Program-made: the position numbers and the translations under genes
Notes under the pieces: model-generated
Database searches by the model: none
What the model saw: only the letters and a program-made list of their open reading frames with translations
Told to the model about the DNA's origin: nothing
Part shown: piece by piece, positions 54,468-64,000 of the stretch
How positions within the stretch are numbered: position 1 is the first letter of the stretch
Layout of the letters: each line of letters begins with the position of its first letter
Assembly: GCA_018524725.1 (NCBI GenBank)
Contig: JAEUWP010000402.1
Location: 1-64,000, forward strand
Length of the DNA stretch: 64,000 bases
Reading direction: 5' to 3'
Origin: Podaxis mareebaensis
Lineage: Eukaryota > Basidiomycota > Agaricomycetes > Agaricales > Agaricaceae

Positions 54468-57348
54468 CAGTGATTGACCATCACTTGACACAGCAGAATA
54501 AGATATTTTTTTCTGGCTGTGTTTTGGTGACAAATGTCAAAAAAAAATATGTATACTTATAGTAAATTGTATCCTACATAAGAATATGGTATTAAATTGA
54601 AGGTATCTGTAAGGTTAGAATGCTATTCCACTTCCACTGCCTGAGGGTGTCAAGTCTGCATTTACCATCACTTGACACAGTGTGATGTGCATGTGACATA
54701 CCCATATCAGTCCAATATCTCCCTGTCCTGGACACCTCCTCCATCAATCTCCTCATGAAAACCAATCTCCTATATGACCTGTGCCTTGATTTCATCCTTC
54801 TTTGGACAGCAGGGGGGCTTGGGGAGGTTTTTGCATAAAATGTCCTGCTCCAAGAGTTGTTTTTGCAATACCTCATGTTCTTGCTTCTGCTTCTCCCACT
54901 CAGTTGTTATAGGTTTCCATTGCACTTCCACAGCATCCTTCAAAGCCTGTTGACAAGTCCTAGACTCTGCCCTCTCCTCCTTCTCCCTCTCCTCCTGTGC
55001 AATTTACTCCTGCTGCTGCTGAGTCTCATTGATAAACTCCTCCTCTGTCAGATATCTTCCCTGGCCACCTGGAAACAAGACTGTTCAATCATCCTTCCCC
55101 TTCCATTCTTTTGCTTGAAGGACCTGGTTTAGCTTCTGGAGGTGAAGGTCCTGTATGATTATCTGTGCATGGTTCCCCTGGATAATATCATTCTGGGCTT
55201 GGATTTGCTTCTGTACTTCCTGAAGACTTGATTCAAGGTGTGCAACCTGTTTCTTGAGTTCCTGCTTGGTCTGATAGGTCCCATTTGAACCTTTGGCACA
55301 TATGAGAGGTGATTCAGCCACAGGAAGGTCATCTGTGTGCTCAAGAACAGGTGAAATAGTGGGATGTGAGGAGGTTATGGGGTGGTCAGAGACAAGGTAT
55401 AAAGCTGAAGTCACAGATAATGATGTTGTCAACAGCCTGACACATTTTGTAGGTGTAAGGTCAACTCTAGTGTCATTGTGAGCCCATCTTCATGAAGGAG
55501 ATACTAGGGGGGTTGAGTCAACAATGGTTCATGTAGTAGTTGATGTTGTAACCATTGTTTTTTGGAAGGCAGTCATAACAGAGTGAACAGGAGATGGCTG
55601 TTGGAGGGGAAAGGACCCTTTGGTAGAAGTCAGAAGGCCTGGCTTCATTTGTTGATCTGAAATCACTTCTGGATTGAAGGGATGAACTCCAGTGGCTTTG
55701 AAAGTGGCTTGGATAGTCTCCAATGTGAATGCTTGGATGAAAGCAGTCCCAAATACACCTGTAAAATCAGATTTTGATAGTGGTCAGTTGTTTTTGGCTT
55801 TGAAATAATTGATTTCTTCCTTTCACACATCTTTCATATGAGCAAAACAGACAACATCAAGGCCTTGGAGAGCATGAGTACAGTGAGGAAGGTAACTGAG
55901 GATCAAGATGTTGTTATTGCAAGCATATTCCAGGAGCTCTTGGGTGTAATGGGATTTGTGTCCATCCAGGAGAACTTGAGTTCATCTATTAGCTTTGTCT
56001 TGGGTCTGATGATCAAAATTCTGCTCAATCCAGTTGTGCCCCAGTTCTCTGTCAGTCCACCCATTTGGAGAATGTGCAATTCTAATTACCATAGTCAAAC
56101 ATTTAGATGTTGGTTCATAAATGATAGGAACTTATGCTGTATGTGCAATATTATTGTCATTCTATTTTTTCATGAAATTCCATCCCTTGTAGATAATCAT
56201 AGGTTGCAGAGCTGATCCATCTACACAGATTGTCACCAAAACAGTGACATTTTCATGATTAGTGCCACCCTGCTTGTGTTGTGTTTTGGTCCCTCAAGAA
56301 CAATAGACATGCTCCTTGTTTGAGTGGGAAGGTGTAAATCCACTTTCATCCATTCCATAGATGTTTTCCAGAGGAATATAGTTATCAATGATATATTTCT
56401 TGACCAGATCAAACCATGCCTGTTTGACATCAATGTTAAGTGCACATGCACATTGCATATCCAGTGGTTTACTCCAGATAGTCTGGAGTACATCTTTATG
56501 ATGATCATGAAAGCCATTGATCCAGTGCTCCCCAAGTGGTGGCTCCCCTTCCTTCTGTACAATGGTATTTGCATGTTGTGCAATTTGATCCTGATTCATA
56601 GGAAAACCATGATCTGCTGATTCAATAATGAAATCAACAAGGACCTGTTCCTTTGCTCGACTAAGTCACTGCTGTGAAGCCATGTATTCCTCCTGTGTTC
56701 AGTCTCCATTGACATGACGGGCCAAGCTCTTCATAGAAACATCAAATTCACTTGCAATTGCCTGCAGTCCCCTAGGTTTCTCTGAGGTGCTCTGTTCCAG
56801 TTTATACACCTCTGCTGCATTGTCTAGCCTTTTATCAAGTGCTTGACGAGCCCTCCTCCGTTTCTCAGCCTCTGACAGTGCACGAGCTACCATTGGAGCC
56901 AAGTTTGGAAATTTGGAACCAGAGAAGTGGAAGATGTGTCGAAGAGGAGTTTCGAAGTTTGATGGGATGCCAGCAGGGGAGGGTCCCTGTCACGCTTCAG
57001 AAATCAACAAACCATACCTCCTCTTGGACGTATTACCTCCCAGGATTTTGTACAGATAATGGAAAGATGTCTATCTATCCATTGAAAGTAAATTAATACA
57101 GAGTTTGGAGGATCCTGTGCATATAAACCGAGCCGAAAAGTGATAACAGCCTCAAATTGGTAGATTTTCATTGAAAACATAGCTGATATCCTGCACTTTT
57201 TGGCCGATCTGTCTAATTTTGAGAATACATACAGGTACATGTGAGATGTATTTTTACTGATTTTCTCAGGATATTTAGAGATGCAGAGCAGGCGTGGTAG
57301 ACAACTGTCTCAAGTGATGGTCGTGTGTCAAGTGACGGTCGATCACTG
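54468..57348 (-). mobile_element. Pogo-like TIR DNA transposon 2 (2,881 bp)
   Basis: Terminal inverted repeats of 25 bp: the left end starts CAGTGATTGACCATCACTTG at 54468 and the right end, read inward from 57348, starts CAGTGATCGACCGTCACTTG. The two differences are CpG on the right and TpG or CpA on the left. Both ends are bounded by TA (54466-54467 and 57349-57350). The motif CCATCACTTGA-ACA recurs inside each end (about 54666 and 57306-57321), giving two binding-site-like copies per end. The transposase lies on the minus strand. Confidence 0.88.
54600..56902 (-). pseudogene. Pogo/Tigger-like DDE transposase (element 2), with stops
   Basis: From the ATG at 56902: MAPMVARALSEAEKRRRARQ, then a psq-type HTH (LQAIASEFDVSMKSLARHVN), a CENP-B-type HTH (FIIESADHGFPMNQDQIAQH, EHWINGFHDHH), and the DDE core with IYGMDESGFTPS (first Asp), TQVLLDGHKSHYTQELLEYA (second Asp) and ALQGLDVVCFAHMKDV (third Asp kept). 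TGVHPFNPEVIS follows, then a long coiled-coil C-terminus (KQVAHLESSLQEVQKQIQAQ and further). About eight stops break it (for example near 56699, 56292, 55880). The three catalytic acids survive, unlike in element 1. Confidence 0.8.
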
Positions 57349-57350
57349 TA

Positions 57351-57813
57351 TGACTTCCTATCTTTACTCGTCGGGTCCGGAAATCGGATCTAGAATCAGA
57401 TAACCCATGTGGATGATTCGCGTATAAATTAAGATAGAGTTAGTTATATAAATCACATCCCTTGGTTTAACACTCTTATCTCCTATCGCGATGCCACCAG
57501 CCGCCGTTCAGCAGGTATCCCAAAACTTGTTCTGGAAGAAGCGAAATTACGTGTTCCCGGCCCTCGAACACGAGCTCGGGCGTTCCGTTGGCGACGAGCA
57601 TACCCGACATTGGGTTCCGGTGGGGGCAAGCAAGGTTTACCCCATGAGCTGGTTTGTCAGCTGCCAAATGCTGCTCCACCAAAAAAAGGGGGAAAGACAG
57701 AAAAAAGAGAGTCAAACCAGATAATCGGATTTCTAAAGAGAGATATCCGGTGAAGGACTGTCCTCCCTGCCTGCGCGTCAGCTAGCTTCTCCCACAACAC
57801 AAGTTTTCTCCGA
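57351..57813. other. Spacer upstream of the kinase gene, one short ORF
   Basis: CpG returns to normal here. A 77-codon plus frame (57491-57724, MPPAAVQQVSQNLFWKKRNY...) follows a TATATAAATCA box at about 57445. I do not recognise the protein; it could be a small gene, an exon, or chance. Confidence 0.3.
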
Positions 57814-59270
57814 ATGCTTGGTCTCCCTCGACTTGGAGGAAACCGGCTTCATGCCTTCACTAGCTTTTCCACTCCAGTTCTGCGTCCTACTTCCACAATG
57901 GTGGCCCCTCGCTTCATTCCTTCGTGCCTTGATGGAATCGAGGATATTGAAGATTACCGACCCGGCGGGTACCACCCAATACATGTCGATGACACCTTTG
58001 ACCATGGACGTTTCAAGGTCCTTCATAAACTCGGATTTGGAGGTTCCTCTACTGTTTGGCTGGCGCGCGACCGGTACGAAGACGGGAACCAGGGCAGACT
58101 CATCGCCCTCAAAGCAATGCGCGCGGATGTTTCCTCGTCCAATGCCCCGAGCGAGATCCCCGAACTGGTTATTTCCCAAAAACTGGGAGTGCCTCTCCCT
58201 CCTGAATCTGTCAATCTCCAGACTGCCTATCACCATTTCTTCGTACAAGGTCCGAACGGCTCCCACCTATTTCTCATATTCCCTCTTGCCGGCCCCAGTA
58301 TCCTCGCCATGTGTGACTCGCCGGGGCGAGCTGCTGGTAGTCGAAGACTACGTGCAGACCTGGCTAAAAAGGTCGCGAAACAAGTAGCGACAACGTTACA
58401 CCACATGCACTGCGCTGGGGTCGTTCACGGAGGTAAGCGGTCTCTCCTGTCTCTTGTTCAACAATGTCGGTTGCCGACCAATGATTCCATCTAGACTTGA
58501 CCACATCGAACATCTTGTTTCGCCTGTCCCCCCGCGTCATCAAATGGTCGGACGCCGAAGTGTACGCCCATCTGGGCGATCCCGAGATGGAGGAGGTCAG
58601 AACTCGTGACGAACAACCACCTGGCCCTCATGCGCCAGCCACTCTCGTTGCACCTATCCAGAACTCCACGATATCGCACGCAGCGTTTCTTCAAGACAGC
58701 GTCATTGTCAGTGACTTTGGCCAGTCCTACGTCATCGCTTCTCCACCATCGTCCTACCAACCGGGAACGTTGCTAAATTACGAGTCGCCGGAGGCGCGAT
58801 TCGAGGGACACGTGGGCCTCGAGACGGACATCTGGGCGCTCGGATGTGCGATCTTTGAAATCCGTGCTGGTTTCGCCCTCTTCGAATCGTTTATGGGGAG
58901 TGACGTTGATATTCTCAGGCAGATGACAGAGACGCTAGGACGACTGCCTGACCCCTGGTGGGGTGCTTTCAAGCAGCACACACTATGGTTCGAGGAGGAT
59001 GGACAGCCGAAAAGCAAGCAGGATCAAGAACGCGCTGGCGTGCTCCTGAAGGCTTGCAGAAGCTCAATTAGGGCGAAGTTGCGTAGGATAGGCAAGCGGG
59101 ATTATCCGCCCTTTGGAGACGAAGGGCCAATGATTGAAAAGTCTGGGGTGCGACTGCCTGAGGAAGAAATTGGACTATTGGGAGATCTGTTGGGGAAGAT
59201 GTTGAAGTATCGCCCGGAGGAGAGGATTCGTATACAAGACGTCATCCAACATCCATGGTTCACATTGTAA
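57814..59270 (+). CDS. SRPK-like serine/threonine protein kinase
   Basis: Two exons, 57814-58432 and 58495-59270, give 464 residues. An alternative start is the ATG at 57898. Before the kinase domain comes GIEDIEDYRPGGYHPIHVDD, typical of SRPK kinases (YxPGGYHP). Kinase parts: GFGGSSTVWLARD (glycine loop), LIALKAMRAD (ATP-binding Lys), VVHGDLTTSN built across the intron (catalytic loop with HGD for HRD), IVSDFGQSY (DFG), then YESPEARF, DIWALGCAIFEI and RIRIQDVIQHPWFTL at the end. Members phosphorylate serines in SR-type proteins; mushrooms have many divergent copies, so the substrate is uncertain. The segment between catalytic loop and DFG is long, as in SRPKs. No defect was found. Confidence 0.88.
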
Positions 59271-60197
59271 GGTTTTCATCTCTTCCGACACGCTCTTCGC
59301 CCTTTCACTTATTCTATCTATTTCATTTCTTTGCATAAGTATCCCTGTAGATGAACTATGAATGTAATGCTTGATGTCCATTTCCTGTTATTTGCATTTG
59401 CTGCTCCCTTGATGTCTTGGAACATGAATACAAGAACTATGCTTTGACACAAGCATCAATGAACCGGCTTAAATATATTATTGCATTTTGGTCTATGTGA
59501 CATTTCGTGGACTGAGATCAAACTTCATGCAGCCTGTTGATCTTTCACACCGGTCTCAATTCAGGATCGCACATGAAACCAAAGACTCTAGCGAGTTGTA
59601 CGACAGGAGAACCTACTGACCCTGCTTGTCCCTGAACACTGAGCGTAAGTAGTCCCATTTTGAAGGCTGGTGACGGCGAAGGTACCCATTGTTTTAGTAG
59701 GCTTCCGGGTATTCCATCTGACTAGTGTGATTCCCGTGCCTTTGGCACTGTCTGAGTTTTCATTGAGGATCCACCCTCCGGACCTTCGGCCCGTCGGCTT
59801 GATTCTGGGGGATGAGAACTTTTCAAATTTGTCAGCACCATTCAAATCTTAGTTAGATTTCTTCCCACTGACAAAGCAGGATCACTCTCACGCCGGTTTG
59901 TCCCATTTTTTGTAGAAGATAGAAGATTATAGAAGATAGAAGGTATATTATAGAAGATATAGAAGATAGAAGATAGAAGATAGAAGATACACAACCGACC
60001 ATTCTATTCACTATATTTATTCTAGACAAAAACATGCAACGGTTCTTTTTCAACCCCATTTGCACCCGGAGATTACTCAGAACACGTTATGAATGACAGT
60101 ATTACGGAGCGTCCTATCAGTATATTTGTGACTCATCCTCTCAACCGTTTCCATCTTGTTATCTTGTTTCTGCTACCTCTGTCAGCCGCGAAGAGAG
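59271..60197. other. Intergenic region with a simple repeat
   Basis: No gene is recognised. An AGATAGA-type microsatellite lies at 59915-59990. Upstream of 60198 there are ordinary fungal leader-like pyrimidine stretches. Confidence 0.5.
59915..59990. repeat. AGATAGA-type microsatellite
   Basis: Irregular tandem units of TAGAAGA and TATAGAAGA. Confidence 0.85.
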
Positions 60198-62236
60198 ATG
60201 GACCAGGACAATCTCTTAAGCCACCGTAGAGCCGGAGAGGAAGATATTCAAATGGTCCCCCTGTCCTACCAGCCTTCAAAACTTGGAGATGGGTGCATTT
60301 GTGCAACCCCAGTTGCTCCGGGAGCTAAGACATCGGGACCTAACGACTTCGCGACTGGCACGACAGGTCACGATACAAGGACGGCAAAACAAAAGAAAGC
60401 CGAAAGGATCCAACTTATGGCACTATTCTGGTTTGCTTTCCTCGTCGGATGGAATGATGGATCGACTGGCCCACTCCTACCTCGGATTCAGGAAGTATAC
60501 CATGTAACCAAAACTTCCCTGAGCAGTATCAACCTTTCAGTTGACCTTTCCCTTACTTCAGGTCAACTTTACAATCGTGTCTATGATTTTCATATGTGCT
60601 TGTGGGGTATGTGTTTTCTTTTTCTCTGTACCCAGTCATCTTATTGCAATTGGTTTAACGATTTTGAAGGGCTTCCTGTTGGGTGCGCTCATGAATTTCT
60701 TCCTCACTGAGCGACTTGGGCTTGGTAAAGTCGGTGGCTATCTTTTTATTGGTGACCTTTATTGAATGACCAATTCCCCCGACAGACGATGACACTCGGT
60801 ACTGATTCTCGGAGCACCTATTGCATGCAGTACTCAATATCTTATATCCAGGATCGTCGTTCCAAATCATAACATATGCCGTTCAGGCTGCTGCCCCACC
60901 ATTTCCAGTCTTTGTGGTAGCTTATATAATTAACGGCACTGGTATCGCCCTCCAGGTTGGTTAATGCTTGGTCTGCATGTTGAGTTCGTCTCATCAGATA
61001 GCATGCCTTCGGTAGCTCTCACAAGGTATGGGACTTGTTGCAAGCCTCAAAAGAAATGGCGATATAAAAATGGGCATTTTCCACGCATTCTACGGTCTGT
61101 CTCATACCACTGCTTGGGAACTTTGGTTGCTAAAAGTGTATTAGGTCTTGGTGCACTCTCTGCTCCATTCATTGCAACTCAATTCGCCCAGCTGCGCCAT
61201 TGGTCCTTTCATTATCTGGTTACACTAGGAATTGCAGTATTGAACACTATTTCCCTTTCTACTATTTTTGGAGCAAAGACACAAGATGGTAAGGTCCGGA
61301 ACTCGTACCCCTCGAACATTGGCTGACGTTGGCGAAAAGACTGTCTCAAGCTCATAGGGGAGGAAGTGGGTGAGAAGGGCACCAGCGAACGCAGTCCATT
61401 CAACCAGGTTTTCCGCATAAGGGCAGTGCATTTCCTAGCGTTTTTTATTCTGGTTTATGTTGGGGTAGAGGTCAGCATTGGAGGTGCGTTTTCATGCCCC
61501 TTTACGAGCATGGCCCTCATGGCATGGCTCTTTAGGCTGGATCGTCACTTTTATGCTTAATGTACGTGGAGGTGGTCCGTCATCGGGGTACATTTCATCG
61601 GGATTTTTCGCCGGTAGGTCGTCCTCGTCAATCTAAACCCCTCAGCCGTCAATGATCCCTGCATTCAGGCCTCATGCTTGGACGTATCCTGTTGCTATGG
61701 GTGAATAAAAAAGTGAGCCCTTTCCCTGAAACAATAGTGGCATCTGCTTACCGGCGCAATGTAGCTCGGAGGACGATTGGCCCTTTTCTTGTATACTTTC
61801 CTAGTTATCGGGTTTGTTTCTCTATGACCACCATACTACCACATTCCCGCTGACTTGTTGCATAGACTAGAGTTGATAGTATGGCTTGTTCCTTCCTTTG
61901 TCGGCAGCGCGATCGCTGTCTCTTTCGTTGGTCTCCTGTTGGGACCCATGTACCCGATCGCGATGACGCAAGCGGGACTTATCCTCCCGTCTTGGCTATT
62001 GACGAACTCCATCGGTTGGATATCAGGTTTTGGTCAAGCAGGGAGTGCCATTTTGCCTTTCTTGACCGGTGCGATTTCCTCAAAGCATGGGATTAAGGCA
62101 CTCCAACCTCTGTAAGTGGGAGCGTTAAAAGACTTATTGACTTTGATCACTCAGCCAGCAACTCTCAAGCTTAATCGCTATGATGGGATGTATGTTATTC
62201 CTATGGTATCTGGTCCCTACGAAGAGGCGCGAGTGA
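60198..62236 (+). pseudogene. MFS transporter, second paralogue, probably decaying
   Basis: Same family and exon order as 12172-14229. The start MDQDNLLSHRRAGEEDIQMV is followed by FLVGWNDGSTGPLLPRIQEV in the first exon (donor at 60505). Later pieces are NFTIVSMIFICACG, IGLTILKGFLLGALMNFFLT, SSFQIITYAVQAAAPPFPVF, ASLKRNGDIKMGIFHAFY, APFIATQFAQLRHWSFHYLV, VHFLAFFILVYVGVEVSIGG, LLGPMYPIAMTQAG and NSIGWISGFGQAGSAILPFL. The last exon ends WYLVPTKRRE at 62234-62236. In the third and fourth exons (60785-61060) the conserved text moves between frames (LGAPIACSTQYLIS, then PGSSFQIITY), and no splice choice I tried keeps it open. It may be a pseudogene, or I may have missed a splice site. Confidence 0.65.
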
Positions 62237-63324
62237 GGACTTGGCTCAGTCAAGTAAGCAACAACCTTCTCAAACCATGATTCAATGACCGAAAATCCTT
62301 CCAGGGAAACCCTCCAAATTCTAACATGACCCCTCAAGATAATCCTACCCGCGATCCACAACTGTAGAAATCATCCGCGAAGTTCCGGATCAATCCACCC
62401 ATGGTAACAGTGACGAGACCCCCGTATAAACCGAAAGATAAATTTCTTGGTTCGGAATCATATCATGTATATCTTGAGTATCTGAATATACCATCCATCT
62501 GAGTCCAAGTTGAGTGTAATGTCTCGGCAGTACACGGGGAAATAACTAACATCACCTCTACACTGATCCGGTTTCGGCCAGTTTGTAAGACAAAATATTG
62601 CTTGGCCTTTATGACTGAGACTTCCATATGTTATGAACTTGCATTGTAAAGTCCTCAACAGCATATGGGACGTCTGCCCTTCAAGTCATTGGAGCTCGCT
62701 AATCGTTGATTTCCGTGTCTTGGACATATATTACGTATTCGTGGTGCCATGGATCCCACATCAAGGCTTGCCTTGGTATTAGCTACATACATTAGCTACG
62801 CACATAGTAGGCGAAGAGTAAGACTACATACCGGTTGGCAGCCTGTTGTGCCGGTTATCAGTGCTCGCCAAATCACTATGGCACATAAGGCCCGCCGTGT
62901 GAGAAATGAATAACTGGGTCAAGGGAAGTTACCCCACAGGTTACCTCCTTATCTATGCAACAAGTGAACTCTACTAGATGTACAACATCCTAAGTTTCTT
63001 CAGGAAATGACCCCATCCCATCCGCCTTCAGCTACGGAAAACTTCGCACCAGAACGCCCCGCTTAAAACATGGCATCGCTAATAATAGGCTCCACGTACA
63101 TAGAGTAAAATGTCCAGGCTGTCATCGACGATTAAAATCCAGTGAACTCTATATCCAGTGGGTCGATACATTTAAAGGCCATGTCATATGGTGACCACCA
63201 TTGTCAGAACTCTGTCAACATCACTCTATCCCTCGCGTCCGCCTTGTGGCGCGTATCTATCAACCTTCCTTCTTCTCTCACTATAACCTAGACCCAAGAC
63301 CGGAGTGGAGTCGGAACGATCGGT
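62237..63324. other. Intergenic region, no gene recognised
   Basis: Only short open frames on both strands. Nothing with a recognisable motif. CpG is normal. Confidence 0.45.
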
Positions 63325-64000
63325 ATGGGGATTGTGGATGTTTGGCCAGAGAAGCTACTCCGCTTCGAAACTGTGTTGCTTCCAGCCCGCGCTGGGAGTG
63401 TCAATGCTGGCTGGAGCGATTTGGCGGTTTCAAGAGTCCTGTTAGCCTTGCTTGCTGTCGTCACGACTTCGAAAGTCATAGCGTATTTCCGTGGTTTGAA
63501 AGTAAGCCAAATCAAGTGCATACCATTGATTTGAGCGGGCAATGAGCTTTTCCCAGACAGTAAGCTACCTACCTGGTCTCAGACCTCTCTTTCACCCATT
63601 GTGGGTTCCTGGCACTCTCTTTCCGTCGACATGGTGGAATATGGGAATACGATATCCTTGGAACAACAGGGGCACTCGTGTGTATCCTCCCATTGGAGCG
63701 CAATGCGATCTGAGTCTGACCTCAAAACATATTGACTGTTAGTTTACAAACGATTTCGAAGCGAGGTCATTTCGCTCCTACCCCTCATCTCCGGCGGTCC
63801 GACATTCTACACTAACAATCTGGACGTAGCGAGGCAAGTAATCACCGGAGGACACAAAACAAGTTTCATCAAACCAGAGAAAGCGAGCCAGGTACTCTTG
63901 TAAGTTCTTTCCCCCCAACACGCCGAATTCCTGAGCAACTGTAATAGACTCTGGGGAATGAACCTTTTTGCGGCGGATGGCGAGGTTTGGAGAAAACACA
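63325..64000 (+). CDS. Cytochrome P450, N-terminal part (runs off the window)
   Basis: Exons at 63325-63501, 63557-63677, 63743-63899 and 63948 to beyond 64000 join in frame. The N-terminus has a hydrophobic anchor, VSRVLLALLAVVTTSKVIAY. The proline-rich hinge region YLPGLRPLFHPLWVPGTLFP follows, then YKRFRSEVISLLPLISGGPT, VARQVITGGHKTSFIKP and LWGMNLFAADGEVWRKH. The last is the WxxxR C-helix region where Trp and Arg contact the haem propionate. The ExxR and Cys haem-ligand motifs would lie beyond the window. It is a membrane-bound microsomal monooxygenase; the substrate is unknown. The first ATG in the open frame was used, and an upstream exon cannot be excluded. Confidence 0.8.

Noticed and set aside
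57818..58387. Second plus-strand frame of 189 codons in the kinase gene
   Set aside because: The other frame carries the kinase motifs through the intron; this one has none.

Overview
The window looks like a chromosome segment from a mushroom-forming fungus (Agaricomycetes, Basidiomycota). Host genes carry many GT-AG introns of about 50-60 nt and sit close together on both strands. The mobile elements are of types common in that class. I did not try to name a species.

Layout. (1) 1-11.94 kb is a transposon graveyard with almost no CpG: a plus-strand Ty3/gypsy fragment, a longer minus-strand Ty3/gypsy with chromodomain, and a terminal-inverted-repeat element split by a 2.1-kb poly(A) retroposon. 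(2) 12.1-20.8 kb is a normal gene block: MFS transporter, divergent histone pair H2B/H2A, a truncated CNH-domain (Vps3/TGFBRAP1-type) gene, an unrecognised probably mitochondrial protein, a PITH-domain protein and mitochondrial ribosomal protein uS5m. (3) 20.8-30.1 kb has no convincing gene. It is mostly a head-to-tail duplication of a 3.4-4.1 kb unit, plus a recurring small hairpin module. (4) 30.2-34.4 kb holds an Sds23-like CBS protein and a cystathionine gamma-synthase, 76 bp apart. (5) 35.3-57.3 kb is a second transposon island with clear nesting. An old Ty1/copia is interrupted by a young minus-strand copia (5-bp target duplication, paired LTRs) and by an older plus-strand copia whose left LTR carries a further insertion with a tRNA-derived SINE-like head. 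Then come a second copy of the 2.1-kb retroposon and two pogo-like DNA transposons only 11 bp apart. (6) 57.8-64 kb returns to genes: an SRPK-like kinase, a probably decaying second copy of the MFS transporter, and the start of a cytochrome P450 that runs off the window.

Main themes. CpG loss is confined to the two transposon islands and has specific consequences. In the young copia all four internal stops are TGA in a single otherwise open frame. In four different elements a catalytic Asp has become Asn exactly where the preceding base is C. The retroposon copies share 5' and 3' ends, target duplications and poly(A), but encode only a zinc-knuckle protein and no reverse transcriptase. No CRISPR array, rRNA or intact tRNA gene was seen. 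All calls come from reading the sequence; no database was searched.
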